From: a virus
Length of the DNA: 64,000 bases
IMG/VR virus record: IMGVR_UViG_3300023174_000039
Span: 267,655 to 331,654 of that record
Direction: 5' to 3' (one strand)
Shown: positions 19,301-26,059 of the stretch, in pieces
Numbering within the stretch: the stretch's first letter is position 1
Layout of the letters: every line of letters begins with the position of its first letter
Translations under genes and position numbers: made by a program
The notes under the pieces: generated by a model
Told to the model about the DNA's origin: nothing
The model's input: only the letters and a program-made list of their open reading frames with translations
The model's database searches: none

Positions 19301-22150
19301 AACGTAGATTTTTACAGCTGGAACAATGCCGTCGCTTTGTGCTTGAATATCCAGCAACAAAGGTCTACCAGTGTAGGTAAATTTAAACTGTTGTCTAACC
19401 TGAGTTGGTGTAATTGCTGTGTTCCATCCTAGCAGTCGATCATACAATAATCTTGTGGCATACTCTCTAGGAAATCCAGAGCTGATGGACGAAGTTGTAC
19501 TAACGTTATCACGCACATATAAAAATGTATCTTTGTATAGATTATTTTCAAATACAATGTCACCAACGTTGTTCAAATTCAAATACTGTAACGGAAATTG
19601 TAAAATTGGATCTAATATACCTGTAGATCCTTCGGCATAACTGAATAATTTTGATCCAGCAAATGTTGTTGATGGGTATACTGCTTTGTTTCCAAAGCTC
19701 ACCCCATTGGCGTCGTACACATTGAACAATGGTGCTTGTTGAACTTTGGTTTTCAGTTGCGCTTTGGTCCAAACAACTCCATCATACCAAAATGTAATGC
19801 CTCTAAGAGTTGAGCCATCTAGACACACAGTACTCTCGTCGACTAATACATCACCGTCATTGGCCAGCGTCAAATTAATAACAGGCTGAGAAATTATTGG
19901 AGATATTGAATCGGGAGACACAAAATTAACAACCCAAATCTTATTTCGAACATTGGCATCTGCATCCTTGGCAAAGATAACTCGGCTGCCTTGAACAAAA
20001 TTGTATCCGTCTACGGTATAACCAGTTGACCCTTCTACATTACTAAACGCATCAGTTTCTGCAAAGTCAATGACATTGACCGGCTGTTTGCCTTCTGTAC
20101 CCATGTTGTACAACCGTAGTCCAGGGCGAAATTGAATAATTGGACGTTTGGCTCGGTACTGATTGTCAATGGTAACATCTGTATTATTGTATTTTGCAGT
20201 GGCGTTGATAACATCTATATGAAACCAGCGATTGCCTCTGGTCCAGGCATTGAGATCCAAGCTGGCACGGCTGATGGTTAGATAATCCAAATCTGACGGC
20301 TCTGATGCAAATGTACTGGTATCAGCATCTACCACATATGTTTCTGGGCAGATAAAATCTGTCACTGGCAACAACTTTATGGCCGTACCAACCCCACTGA
20401 TATAATATTCGTTGCCAATGTAACTTGCTGGCACCACATCTCCACGGAATACAATTTTCAACCCATTGGTAAACTCTACACCATTTGGGCTGGTATATGT
20501 TTTTTTGCCAATGATTTCATCAATGTACAAAGTAGAACTTTGTGATTGTTCAATCAGTCTGATTCGACCAAATATTCCTGGATCTGTCCCATCTTGATAG
20601 TACAACGTATCCTGCGACGCAGTCAGCAACGGTATTTGTTTAAACACCCCAGCATCGTTCTTAAACCATCCGGTACTGGCATAAGTGTTACCATACAAGA
20701 TAGTGAACTTTTCTAGATCATTGATAGTACCTACATTGGTTAGGCTAATGTAAATAAAACCATTATTATTAATATAGTTAATCTGCCAGATATCTCGACG
20801 CTGGGACAATGGTACTTCAGTTTGTTGTGTATATAACAAACTATCATATCCTCCCACTTGACTTGTACTGCCTTGTGACAACGGATCAAAGTATGTGGTT
20901 TTGGTCCAACCGCCTACATCAGTATCCAGTGATGTGCCTTCAAAAATCAGTGTTCTACCATCAAGTGCAGTGATGCCATCGATACCGCCGTGAGTGGCAA
21001 TAAAATCAGCCACAGTGATATTGTTGATTTGATCAAATCTCAAATCAGTCAATAAATCAACTGTGCCAATGCTGGGTAGATTATAGTAAAACTGTTGCGC
21101 AATTTTGGTAGGAGCGTTAAATGTTATGGTGCCAAGATCTTCTCCATTATTGGTTACACCATACACATCTCTAGAACTGATATTTGGGGTAGAGGGCATT
21201 TTTCCATTGAACCCTGGCGCGGCTTGAATCCAAAAGCCTGGACCAGTTCCTGGGGTACCATCAACAATGTTCAGTTGTCCACGCATGTTTGATTGCGTGG
21301 AGCTAGAATAGTACAAGGTATCTGGGGCGTCTTGGGGCACAACAAATGTTACCAATCCAGTAACAGCACCATTATTGGTTACACCTATACTGTAAACATT
21401 GTTTAGTCCTGTGGTTGCGGCTGTTTTAATATAGAACGGATACACACCATTTAAATTTAAATTAAACACATAGGTGTTGCCACGAACCAAAGTCAATGTA
21501 GGATTGTTAACATAGTCAATGACATATGCACTGGTTCCAGAATTAGTCACACGATAGTTTACAGTTTCTTTATCGTTTTGTGCCACTTGAAAAGTGTAAC
21601 TGCCGCCACGCACCAGATCAACTGTGGGATTATCTCCGTTAAGACCAGAGAATGTGTACACACCATTGGCTCTTGTGACTACAAAATTGTCCGATGCCGG
21701 AACTCCAGTCGCTGCCACATCTACTGCTCCTGGCCCGCCAGGTAGCCAAAAATACTGACTGAAGTTGATGAACGTATCCCAGTCAATGAATGGGTCCCAG
21801 GTATAGTATTCGCTTTCAAATAGTCTGTCAGGTCGTGCAGAATTGCCGCCTTGATATGCAATTGAATCCAGCAGGCCCGGGTAAGTGATAGCATCTTCAA
21901 TGGTATTGGTATCTGGCTTGAGACTGATAATACCTGGCTCAAGTTGATAATCAGCACGAGCTTTGGTTGGCTCTACGACATATTTTTCGTTGGGGTTAAC
22001 ACCTGGACCCACTGTGCGGCCAATGAATCCTTGAGTCTTTTTAAATTTGGGCTCTTGTATCAACTGATCCAGCGTGGCCGCTAGGAACTGTTTGTTTACA
22101 TCAGTCTGAAAAATTTCAGGTAAAAAATCTACGCTTCGTACTTTTGCCAT
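7340..22150 (-). CDS. Giant virion structural protein (4936 aa) with FG-GAP-like propeller
   Basis: 4936 residues, the largest gene here. The N-terminus (VDFLPEIFQTDVNKQFLAAT) matches giant baseplate-region proteins of aquatic T4-like phages (from memory). Much of the chain is made of repeated beta modules with a VDG..Q..G.DYTV pattern, as in phage fibres. About residues 2270-3105 contain seven FG-x-SV...GAP/GSP...VYVF segments, the signature of integrin-like FG-GAP beta-propeller blades. The C-terminus ends with a GNTDFTRIGA segment common in environmental phage fibres. Start overlaps the gp6 stop (TAATG). Likely a large baseplate-attached appendage or host-contact protein; this is inferred from position between gp6 and the fibres. 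No signal peptide or membrane helix. Confidence 0.8.
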   Translation of the reverse strand: MAKVRSVDFLPEIFQTDVNKQFLAATLDQLIQEPKFKKTQGFIGRTVGPGVNPNEKYVVEPTKARADYQLEPGIISLKPDTNTIEDAITYPGLLDSIAYQGGNSARPDRLFESEYYTWDPFIDWDTFINFSQYFWLPGGPGAVDVAATGVPASDNFVVTRANGVYTFSGLNGDNPTVDLVRGGSYTFQVAQNDKETVNYRVTNSGTSAYVIDYVNNPTLTLVRGNTYVFNLNLNGVYPFYIKTAATTGLNNVYSIGVTNNGAVTGLVTFVVPQDAPDTLYYSSSTQSNMRGQLNIVDGTPGTGPGFWIQAAPGFNGKMPSTPNISSRDVYGVTNNGEDLGTITFNAPTKIAQQFYYNLPSIGTVDLLTDLRFDQINNITVADFIATHGGIDGITALDGRTLIFEGTSLDTDVGGWTKTTYFDPLSQGSTSQVGGYDSLLYTQQTEVPLSQRRDIWQINYINNNGFIYISLTNVGTINDLEKFTILYGNTYASTGWFKNDAGVFKQIPLLTASQDTLYYQDGTDPGIFGRIRLIEQSQSSTLYIDEIIGKKTYTSPNGVEFTNGLKIVFRGDVVPASYIGNEYYISGVGTAIKLLPVTDFICPETYVVDADTSTFASEPSDLDYLTISRASLDLNAWTRGNRWFHIDVINATAKYNNTDVTIDNQYRAKRPIIQFRPGLRLYNMGTEGKQPVNVIDFAETDAFSNVEGSTGYTVDGYNFVQGSRVIFAKDADANVRNKIWVVNFVSPDSISPIISQPVINLTLANDGDVLVDESTVCLDGSTLRGITFWYDGVVWTKAQLKTKVQQAPLFNVYDANGVSFGNKAVYPSTTFAGSKLFSYAEGSTGILDPILQFPLQYLNLNNVGDIVFENNLYKDTFLYVRDNVSTTSSISSGFPREYATRLLYDRLLGWNTAITPTQVRQQFKFTYTGRPLLLDIQAQSDGIVPAVKIYVGSKFKDPGTYTLETTSNSSTITLDNTYAIGDIVEVLVLSDQTSQVAFYQVPINLENNPLNGNSDVFTLGTIRTHYESICENLITLSGKINGANNTRDLGNIGPYGLIILQQSSPLTLAGYFNRSKEYNIFAALQYNSREYQKFKDLLMNEVTNLTLYTETPAEILVEAMANITLGRLESNPFYWSDMLPSGSVYIENNYTVSLITTNVFDTVQVYNYTSSNYLGLLVYKNKALLTRGIDYTVATDGPRITVLVPLAIGDVISVQEYSATYGSFVPNTPTKMGLYPTFRPVITAIDTTSGSSEVIIGHDGSQTPVFGDVRDQVLLEFETRIYNNLKLDGNPVPINASDVIPGQFRNTGYSSQEINSILNVDFLSYVGWNKLDYNTQNYIVNNEFSWNYSGSQNKLSTGQNLIGSWRGIYRYFYDTQDPAKTPWEMLGFSIKPTWWETVYGVGPYTSENMVLWDDLEAGIVADPAGTYVLPAYVRPGLTQVIPVDTEGNLVSPFECVVGNYNETTFQKSWSAGDGSPVESSWRNSSAYPFAVMRLYALTIPAKFYALYADRDLYRYQAEFDQFLYNDRYRLDANGIQVYGDGTSKASFINWIVDYNRITGINSTSALEADLASIDVRLCYRLASYSDKQYIKLYTEKSSPNSLNATLLIPDESYDLLLYKNQPFDRLIYSSVVIQIVEGGYAVYGYSTTQPYFNILVSQSAGRLKPYTVGDVTVRVPTTYTNTVAQVPYGYVFTNQTSVCDFLLSYGKLLTDQGLTFDDRVNGYQLDWDQMVVEFLYWSQQGWENNCLINLNPLASALTITKPGAVVDSIVTQTSENVILDQNKRELPARNINIVRLDNTLTLQPLTDQSLSFADLRFTNFEHMIVLNNQSVFGDLIYQPITGARQSRLNFVGVTTTEWNGTVDAQGFILNQDNVEEWSGLKKYSKGQIVKYKDQYWSAQVIVDPSTDFDFNKWVKSDYNQIALGLLPNISNKANQLQNSYSINSANLENDNDLLSYGLIGFRPRQYMAALNLDDVSQVNVYSQFLGTKGTILSAELLSNANLGKESADYQIYENWAVQRAVYGANANRSFVELKLNRALLSANPSLVQVIQPQEQSQADQTILLDNVWRQSYKLTSPDFLPTTITQVTDTALPNAGYVNLEDADIATFDLGTRSTIAANLGLVSVGATVWVAKVNNYDWDIYRCVNIPGFIDHVCDNLDGTSIVNFTKPHGLSVGDRLIIKQFDTRIDGVYKVLTVQGINRVTIAYTFTPGGQTVINGVGIGFTLKTQRVRQASDIINLPYANDIQTGAKLWVDNDGTGHWEVLQKENQFSTVIELSPKLLDATEQYGQSVSQARNRFAALVGSPRYGFPTGAEKGAVYVYVKNYSDQYAPVSPVANGDAVLTLDTTGARGFGNAVEFGNQTWAVAGASKSLGPASQADVGYAAIIYRDPNLGKPGVIPYVSWQLLVSPNNTESGLFGHSVAISTDERWVYIGAPAANKVYAYGRVDWQDQFVKSRGDGVTKSFSIAQTIQINTATQLLVTLDGTQQLLGTDYTVDSGLATVTFATAPAVGVLVDIHRYNNKIIDGGNYYNVAQTSTSGSGTGAKFTIRRVRNEVGQPGSISGGVGVTAGGTGYAVGNTITFAASKFGGQANLVLTVVSVGAGGKVETFNIAYTPVTLTSTFSLNEYFFTVDNIYSFSVYVDTVLQRPGIDYTFNTSTQDMTFVNNPAAGTLISVQAQSYFEYVNTLTVAGLAADAQFGYSVTTTVDGRQVIIGCKDEDISGKVDAGSVYVFDRNVQRFDYGTDPSSTMFTVLGTVTAPVSVIVNNVFLVNQNNSIIGASNSFTVSGNDITINSDLQTGDVIEIETNQFTQMQKITKNTVTEYTNFGQSVDICVYSCSLYVGAPQDSTDGWKSGSVQRNVNQSRVYGSTVSLNQDPVLTPGHTLRVNNQDVVILFPTAEQTSLQRLAQSITETVPNVVASVSKGYLTIAVKNPASAAPGNKLQVAPGSVGSAFTTIGFNTFTYTQSIYSPYPVDFAGFGTSISIDDSAANLVVGSPRGTLYLITIFDDGTTDFDENSTIFFSEVVQSGAVYTYDYLASADETAANPGKFAFGLQITDSNVYPYDVYGASVSYVDGVLMVGASGSDATAADSSGSNYGRVFVFENATRMPAWTPIRVQQPVVDIRLLNSVFTYDRLTSARTQQFDFFDPLQGKILGAAKQNINYISAIDPAGYNVGPTNNSGNTWLADHVGQVWWDVSTVRFIDPNQDDIVYASRRWGQVFPGSTVDMYQWIQSSVPPATYTGEGKPLNVYSYTVSTKLSVDGTFNTYYYFWVKGLTTVATQQGKTLAPQTVANYIENPKASGIAYIAPVNASTVAIYNATTIIEAEDTVISVEFDREYTDNNVHVEYELIAQGKSDAFLSTNLYRKLQDSFCGVDTAGNLVPDPTLNDAERYGVQFRPRQSMFVDRFAALKNYIVRTNNVLSLYPIVENRSLLLLNSREPEPPSTTGGIVNWNLRVANLEILSFQDISLVPFGYKYLVDSDSRNNGLWTIYTVQNGQGALVGTKELVLTRVQNYDTRRYWSYVNWYRPGYNSSTKVIAEVPNYSALATITVPVGSSVKVTANAQGKFEIYLLTDLGWERVGLQDGTIEISAEIYNYALGRFGFDVEVFDAQYFDQEPVIETRKIIQAINEELFIDELALERNKALTLMFNFVLSEFSAPEWLVKTSLIDVDHNIRNLAPFQNYRRDNQEFVLDYVKEVKPYHVQIREFNLRYNGQDEYGGDVTDFDVPAYYNTSLVVPQYTSPILNIDDTTDPRYQEPYLHSTHQQDNTLSDTPPSSLVWQAWPYSQWYNHYLLNLQLIKVITGGSGYTEPPTVTLDGDATTPATLQAFLGPVNASGTASVLYVAIIDEGSGYYATPNVIFSGGNGSGARAYALMNNDLVRSFKTVIKYDRYQYHTNILTWTANVTYENGTLVRYDDQVWRAANPTGTSVTSATFNLEDWQLVPANELSGVDRTMGYYIPGVNEPGLDLPLLIDGTSYPGVQVWGDYFLGSDPTSTQLECTATSADNNQITCTNTLGLQATAPIKFLGTTIGGIEQDVNYFVKDIVDQTHFTICAKVGGFTIELTTATGSMQAISLQMLDATYSSSFRDVYLGTRYSDINIDGGKFIGMYEGYAPEELVNGSEFDTLDIRVYTRPGSDWTLYDNIAGSNGHGFQITSRRYTYSLSNTELNWNGLVENPVHLEISNVSSGIDLVPNIDYVVDWVARTVAMRSGVTSGDIINITAYELGGGSQLYRQNYVGDKVGNKLIVPVNSTEIYQAVLFVNGVYTAVNSWEPYYPASIWNQLNTYSTLDVVYTTGPTTYYRALQNVIAGIDIHNTAYWQQFVPTTLSKIALNRVYTSTDALNITILGFTTPKQYSWSTPQTEYFTVTSAINASKTVNLANSVAGTNIPNMIVEINGVRLRPYEGIEWIGDNSTTSFGLPQRGGYQQSIINPVTDITVFVDNVLQVQSFGSITGDYSVTNWNGSNTPGRQVQFVTAPDYGARILISVSVAAAYYVAGSQLQLISPPSVGSIIAVTTFNDTSQQNILTQVYQGPVVGGVVIDEPYDSTAFDTGVVNNDPGSYAYSEGIPLLSNQFDLGRLGVDASRLWVTLNGYRLFDGQDYTVQGQYVIFASGAIASSDIAVIQEFTNSIVPEAMAFRVFQDMRGVQATYRITTNSTTELVQPLSSIADIMYVLNASNLSEPDLTNGVFGVCTIGGERIMYRYRNTALNTISGLMRGTAGTAAAEHIIGTPIYDMGRGNLLGEQYQDHIIKDDTLADGSTTIFYAPSIYLPIVDPKDSSTVYIDHSIEVYVGGTRQYPITEVNTPSQYRYTVFTVDPVVPGDPYTIGVEFITDNDPYHPLLAPAAGVSVTIAQRRGYFWYGNGIVQKATTAIAGESYFINAVGNTDFTRIGAAENTVGILFTATGPGTGTGTISTVSNGIALQQTNTQAARFLRGL

Positions 22151-25100
22151 TAAATGACTCCACTGCCTGGTGCTGTTCTTAGATTGGTGCTGGTCAGGGC
22201 TTCAATCACTTCTATATTAGTTATGTCTGCTGCATTCACAAAAATTTCGTTGGGCTCAGATCTAATCTCATACAAGTCACCAAAACTTTTCTGTGTGTCA
22301 AGTGGTACTAGCACTATTGAACTAATGATAGTGCCAAGTGTTCTGTGTAAGTATCCTGCTAGTTCAGAGAAATAAAATGTATCGCCAAAGTTCCATTTGT
22401 CAATGCTGAAATAGCTGTTCATTGCTGCCACCACACTGCTCTTGATTTCACTGGTACTGGCTGTTGAGTTCTGTGCTTTGATCACTTTGATTGTGGCTCT
22501 CAGTTGTTGTGCGGCTTTGGCACCAAACAATGGTTTAAAGTTCACTGAGTTCAACACAATGTTGTCTGAAATCATTTTGTAATCTTGTAAGCCTTGGTAT
22601 GCTGTTGACAATTCATCAATGGTAGGAACGTCAGGTTCTGTCACTGTACCTGTGGTGTCTTTGATCCAGTTCTGATATGCGGTATAATATGCCTGTGTAA
22701 CCACGTACAGGTCAATGATGTTTGTGGTGCCAGGATCAATGCGATTGGTCAATGGCGAGTTGTGACGATACTGGAAATACAAGTTTTGTCTTCCTGCTCT
22801 TGCAATCCATCCTGACTGTTGAACCAATGTTCGTGTGCCAGCAACATTGATACTGAGTAGATAAAACAAGTTTTGAGAATAAGCATAGAACACTTGTCCT
22901 GGACTCCACTCTGATTTTACCAATTCAATGTCGTCTAATGTAGCGTAGTCTGAGTTGACTACCCCTTCTTCAACCAACAAGTAACGTTGTAAGTTGTCAA
23001 AGTCCACTGTTTGCTGGAGGAACACCCAAGGTCCTGTGCTGGGAGTAGTTGGAACTGGTCCTACAATCTCACTAAAGAAATCTGGATTATCAGGTACACC
23101 ATCATTGTCTGAATCGCGGAAACTTACCAAGACCTGGAAGTCATCAACATATCCGTCACTCTCTACAGGCTGTCCAATGATATTCATGTAGATATCACTT
23201 TGCAACGGCTTGCTGTCAGTTGGTTGTGTATTCATTGCCAACACATTGATAAAGTCTTTGATAATTGTGCCAGTTCGACTGTCGTAGACCAATTGGTCAT
23301 CATAGAAGAAGAAACGTGTTTGTAACACACTGCCAAAGTTATATGCAAGTCCGCGGAAAGTCACTGTGTAGTTTTGATTTTCAACCACAAACTGTGCTAG
23401 CCAACTGGCATCCTTGTTTGTGCCTGATGTATCCCCGGCATATGTTTGACTCCACGTAGCATTGGCGTTGAGATTTGTACTGGTGATCAAATACCATGTA
23501 CCTGGAGGAATAGTTACACCTTGTGCTGTGACGAGTTCTGTACTGGCGTAACCAATACCAAAATTGCGGAACAATTCAATTTGATCGCCCATTTGTTGCT
23601 CTAGTGACAATGGCAAGTCTGTGATAAACACAGGAATGATGCTGTCAACCACTGCTCCTGTTGGCACAAAGTTATTGAGAGTTACTGGGCCAGTGCCTGA
23701 TGGTAAGTTGCCAATACCGCCATTGTACCCGTCTCCCACGATGGCTTGTGGAGCTGCCCATATCTCAGAACTTTCTTCTGGTTTAGTAGGTGGCCCTGGT
23801 TGCAATCTGTTGTTACGATCAAAATGGTATTCTATCCCGTTGATTGTTGGGGCAGTGAATTTAATAATGCTGCCGACTTGTACGTATTTAAAAACCGTCG
23901 TGGTGCTATTACCAACCGGAATAGCATTTCCGTTGGCATTTTCAAAGTACCCAGTGGTTTCGTTGGCCAGTGTGGTACTCTGTTGCCAGGTACTTAATGC
24001 TGTGGCTGAATCTACAACGTTGACTGTGGGTCTAGGAAAGTTGGCATAATAAAATTGTTTCATTGTGGCTTTGCCCACTTGTGGTTGAGCAGAGTTAGTA
24101 ACAAAGTCAGCAATTTCGTTGCGGTTGATCCACGAGAACAATACTGTGGGGAGAATATTTTGTTCCCACAACGCACCGTCACTGGAGAAAGAGTTAGTTG
24201 ATGAATACTTGCCAGTATTGTCCACTAGATCCAGGTACCGGCTGGTACCAATTGAACTACGGTTTAGAGCCTTGGATTTAATAATACTATTGTAGGCAGT
24301 GTAAGGAAACAGATTGTAGTCTTCACCATTGACCATACGGTTTTGTGTGTAGTATCTGGCAGGAGCACGTTGCTTGATTGCGTCAATTGTTTCACGTGCT
24401 TGTGCATTGCTCACTGGTTGAGTGATGCCACAAGTGAATGTGATTGTTTGAATGTTACCATTGCGGTCAGTGTAACTGATTGGCAATGTAACGTTTTGCA
24501 TTTCTTCAGGATTGATAATGTACTGCAATCCGTTTGATGCACGAGTATAGCAACGGAAGATACCAACTGGAATCTCTGAGAACACTCCGTCGCCAAAAAC
24601 TAGAGTAATTTGGTCATTGCTACGACTGGTGGTAGAATAAATAGGACGCAATGCCACAGTTTGTTCTGCGGCTGCTGTGTATACACTTTCTACATACTGC
24701 CATTCGCGGTTGATATTGCCTAGATTGGTAAGTTCAAACAACCAACGGTCGGTGTTGTTGACGCCTTCTACATTGATGTTTACAGTGCGGTTGCTTGTGC
24801 GTTCCGCCAAGTTAAAATCTGTGTTCTGCAATGTGCCTTGCTTGAACATAAAGAAGTAGCCGGTGTTGGCAGAACTAAATCCCAATTGATCATTACGGAA
24901 CAACACGTTGAAACTTGTGTTTGGAACTGGTGGTGGCTCATATAGATAGTCTCGGCCTACACTGGTGGATGTGGTGGCTTCAAATGGCATATTAACACCA
25001 TCAACTGTGGCAGTATAAGGGATCACTGGCAAAAAGCCTGGCACTAGATTCACTGCATACTCAGCAGTATCCACACCTAGTATTGTTTGTTTGTTGCCTG

Positions 25101-25617
25101 GACGACCAACACGTTGAGTATCAACCAATGAAGCATTGATAATTGCTGTGAACTGTTCTTGCCAGTCTGGATTTGTAGGATCTGCCCAGTCAACTGTGAC
25201 GTTAGATAAGTTCACTCCGTTATAGTCAACAACATTTTCTGTTGTGGTAACATTGAATACTTTTAACAGGCCTTGAGCGGCTGTGTTGCGCTTGGGACTG
25301 TAGCTTACTAGGTTAGCAAGACGCACAACAGAATCACGACGTTCTGCTGTGTCCAAATAATTCTCACGAGTATTAAGGTCAGTACGGAAAGCAAGCGATT
25401 GCCCCATAAACGCAATAATGTCTAACAGCGCAATAAATTCACTTGACTCAATGTAGTCATTGAATGTTTCTGGATAGTACAAACGTAGATAATCTACAAA
25501 ACTCTTGCGTAGAGTTTCAAAATCGTAGCTTTGGAAGTCTGCTTCTCTATACGTCTGATAGATTTGCTTCCAATCTTCTACTCCAAATATTGCCGTTTGT
25601 CTAGTGGTTGTTGCCAT
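22150..25617 (-). CDS. gp6: Baseplate wedge protein gp6
   Basis: 1155 residues, longer than T4 gp6 (about 660). The N-terminal 110 residues carry the gp6 pattern: SYDFETLRKSFVDYLRLYYP, FNDYIESSEFIALLDIIAFM and DLNTRENYLDTAERRDSVVR. gp6 forms the inner ring of the baseplate wedge around the hub. The extra length is in the middle and C-terminal part, which includes DxDxDGxxD-like (DSDNDGVPDN) sequence that could bind calcium. A CATAAATA late box lies 27 nt upstream, with an AAAGG Shine-Dalgarno. Directly downstream of gp25, as in many T4-like phages. Confidence 0.9.
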   Translation of the reverse strand: MATTTRQTAIFGVEDWKQIYQTYREADFQSYDFETLRKSFVDYLRLYYPETFNDYIESSEFIALLDIIAFMGQSLAFRTDLNTRENYLDTAERRDSVVRLANLVSYSPKRNTAAQGLLKVFNVTTTENVVDYNGVNLSNVTVDWADPTNPDWQEQFTAIINASLVDTQRVGRPGNKQTILGVDTAEYAVNLVPGFLPVIPYTATVDGVNMPFEATTSTSVGRDYLYEPPPVPNTSFNVLFRNDQLGFSSANTGYFFMFKQGTLQNTDFNLAERTSNRTVNINVEGVNNTDRWLFELTNLGNINREWQYVESVYTAAAEQTVALRPIYSTTSRSNDQITLVFGDGVFSEIPVGIFRCYTRASNGLQYIINPEEMQNVTLPISYTDRNGNIQTITFTCGITQPVSNAQARETIDAIKQRAPARYYTQNRMVNGEDYNLFPYTAYNSIIKSKALNRSSIGTSRYLDLVDNTGKYSSTNSFSSDGALWEQNILPTVLFSWINRNEIADFVTNSAQPQVGKATMKQFYYANFPRPTVNVVDSATALSTWQQSTTLANETTGYFENANGNAIPVGNSTTTVFKYVQVGSIIKFTAPTINGIEYHFDRNNRLQPGPPTKPEESSEIWAAPQAIVGDGYNGGIGNLPSGTGPVTLNNFVPTGAVVDSIIPVFITDLPLSLEQQMGDQIELFRNFGIGYASTELVTAQGVTIPPGTWYLITSTNLNANATWSQTYAGDTSGTNKDASWLAQFVVENQNYTVTFRGLAYNFGSVLQTRFFFYDDQLVYDSRTGTIIKDFINVLAMNTQPTDSKPLQSDIYMNIIGQPVESDGYVDDFQVLVSFRDSDNDGVPDNPDFFSEIVGPVPTTPSTGPWVFLQQTVDFDNLQRYLLVEEGVVNSDYATLDDIELVKSEWSPGQVFYAYSQNLFYLLSINVAGTRTLVQQSGWIARAGRQNLYFQYRHNSPLTNRIDPGTTNIIDLYVVTQAYYTAYQNWIKDTTGTVTEPDVPTIDELSTAYQGLQDYKMISDNIVLNSVNFKPLFGAKAAQQLRATIKVIKAQNSTASTSEIKSSVVAAMNSYFSIDKWNFGDTFYFSELAGYLHRTLGTIISSIVLVPLDTQKSFGDLYEIRSEPNEIFVNAADITNIEVIEALTSTNLRTAPGSGVI

Positions 25618-25644
25618 TGTTCTGTAACCTTTGTGTCACTGAAG

Positions 25645-25652
25645 TATTTATG
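25645..25652 (-). promoter_or_regulatory. Late-type promoter box CATAAATA
   Basis: Seven of eight match, located between gp25 and gp6, 27 nt before the gp6 ATG with an AAAGG Shine-Dalgarno between. Confidence 0.55.
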
Positions 25653-25671
25653 GTTACTAAAAACGGCGTAG

Positions 25672-26046
25672 TTATACGTAGGAGGCCACTCGTTGTTGTT
25701 GATCAAAGAATATGCTGAGAATTTCGGCGTTTTGCGTGGGCACTGCTGTGAGTTGTATCTCGATCAAGATACCATTTTCCTGTGGATAAGTTTGTATATC
25801 ACTGATGTAGATGCGCGGATCACCGCCTGCTACACGTTGTATTTCTGCTTCTATTCCGTTTTGTGTTTGTGTTGTTTGTGGTTCAAACAAAAAATCCCAA
25901 ATCACTGTGCCATATGCTGGGCGACCAGGCAGTTGTCCTTGACGGATATTAAATGCATTCAACAGGTCACGTTTGATCAGATCAAAGTCAGTTAATGTAA
26001 ACTTTTTGTATTGTCTAATGGTGTTGAACCCAATGAATGTAGTCAT
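25672..26046 (-). CDS. gp25: Baseplate wedge protein gp25
   Basis: 124 residues, close to T4 gp25 (132). The family hallmark is visible: DLLNAFNIRQGQLPGRP, then YGTVIWDFLFEP, with a PRIYISDIQ strand behind. gp25 is the conserved wedge protein that initiates sheath assembly, homologous to proteins of type VI secretion. The exact late box TATAAATA ends five bases before the ATG and no Shine-Dalgarno is present, so its mRNA is likely leaderless when started there. Confidence 0.92.
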   Translation of the reverse strand: MTTFIGFNTIRQYKKFTLTDFDLIKRDLLNAFNIRQGQLPGRPAYGTVIWDFLFEPQTTQTQNGIEAEIQRVAGGDPRIYISDIQTYPQENGILIEIQLTAVPTQNAEILSIFFDQQQRVASYV

Positions 26047-26051
26047 GATAA

Positions 26052-26059
26052 TATTTATA
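26052..26059 (-). promoter_or_regulatory. Late promoter TATAAATA (leaderless arrangement)
   Basis: Exact late consensus, five bases (TTATC) from the gp25 ATG. It contains the TAA stop of the upstream gene at 26057-26055. With the T4 late spacing the first transcribed base would be the A of ATG. Confidence 0.65.
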
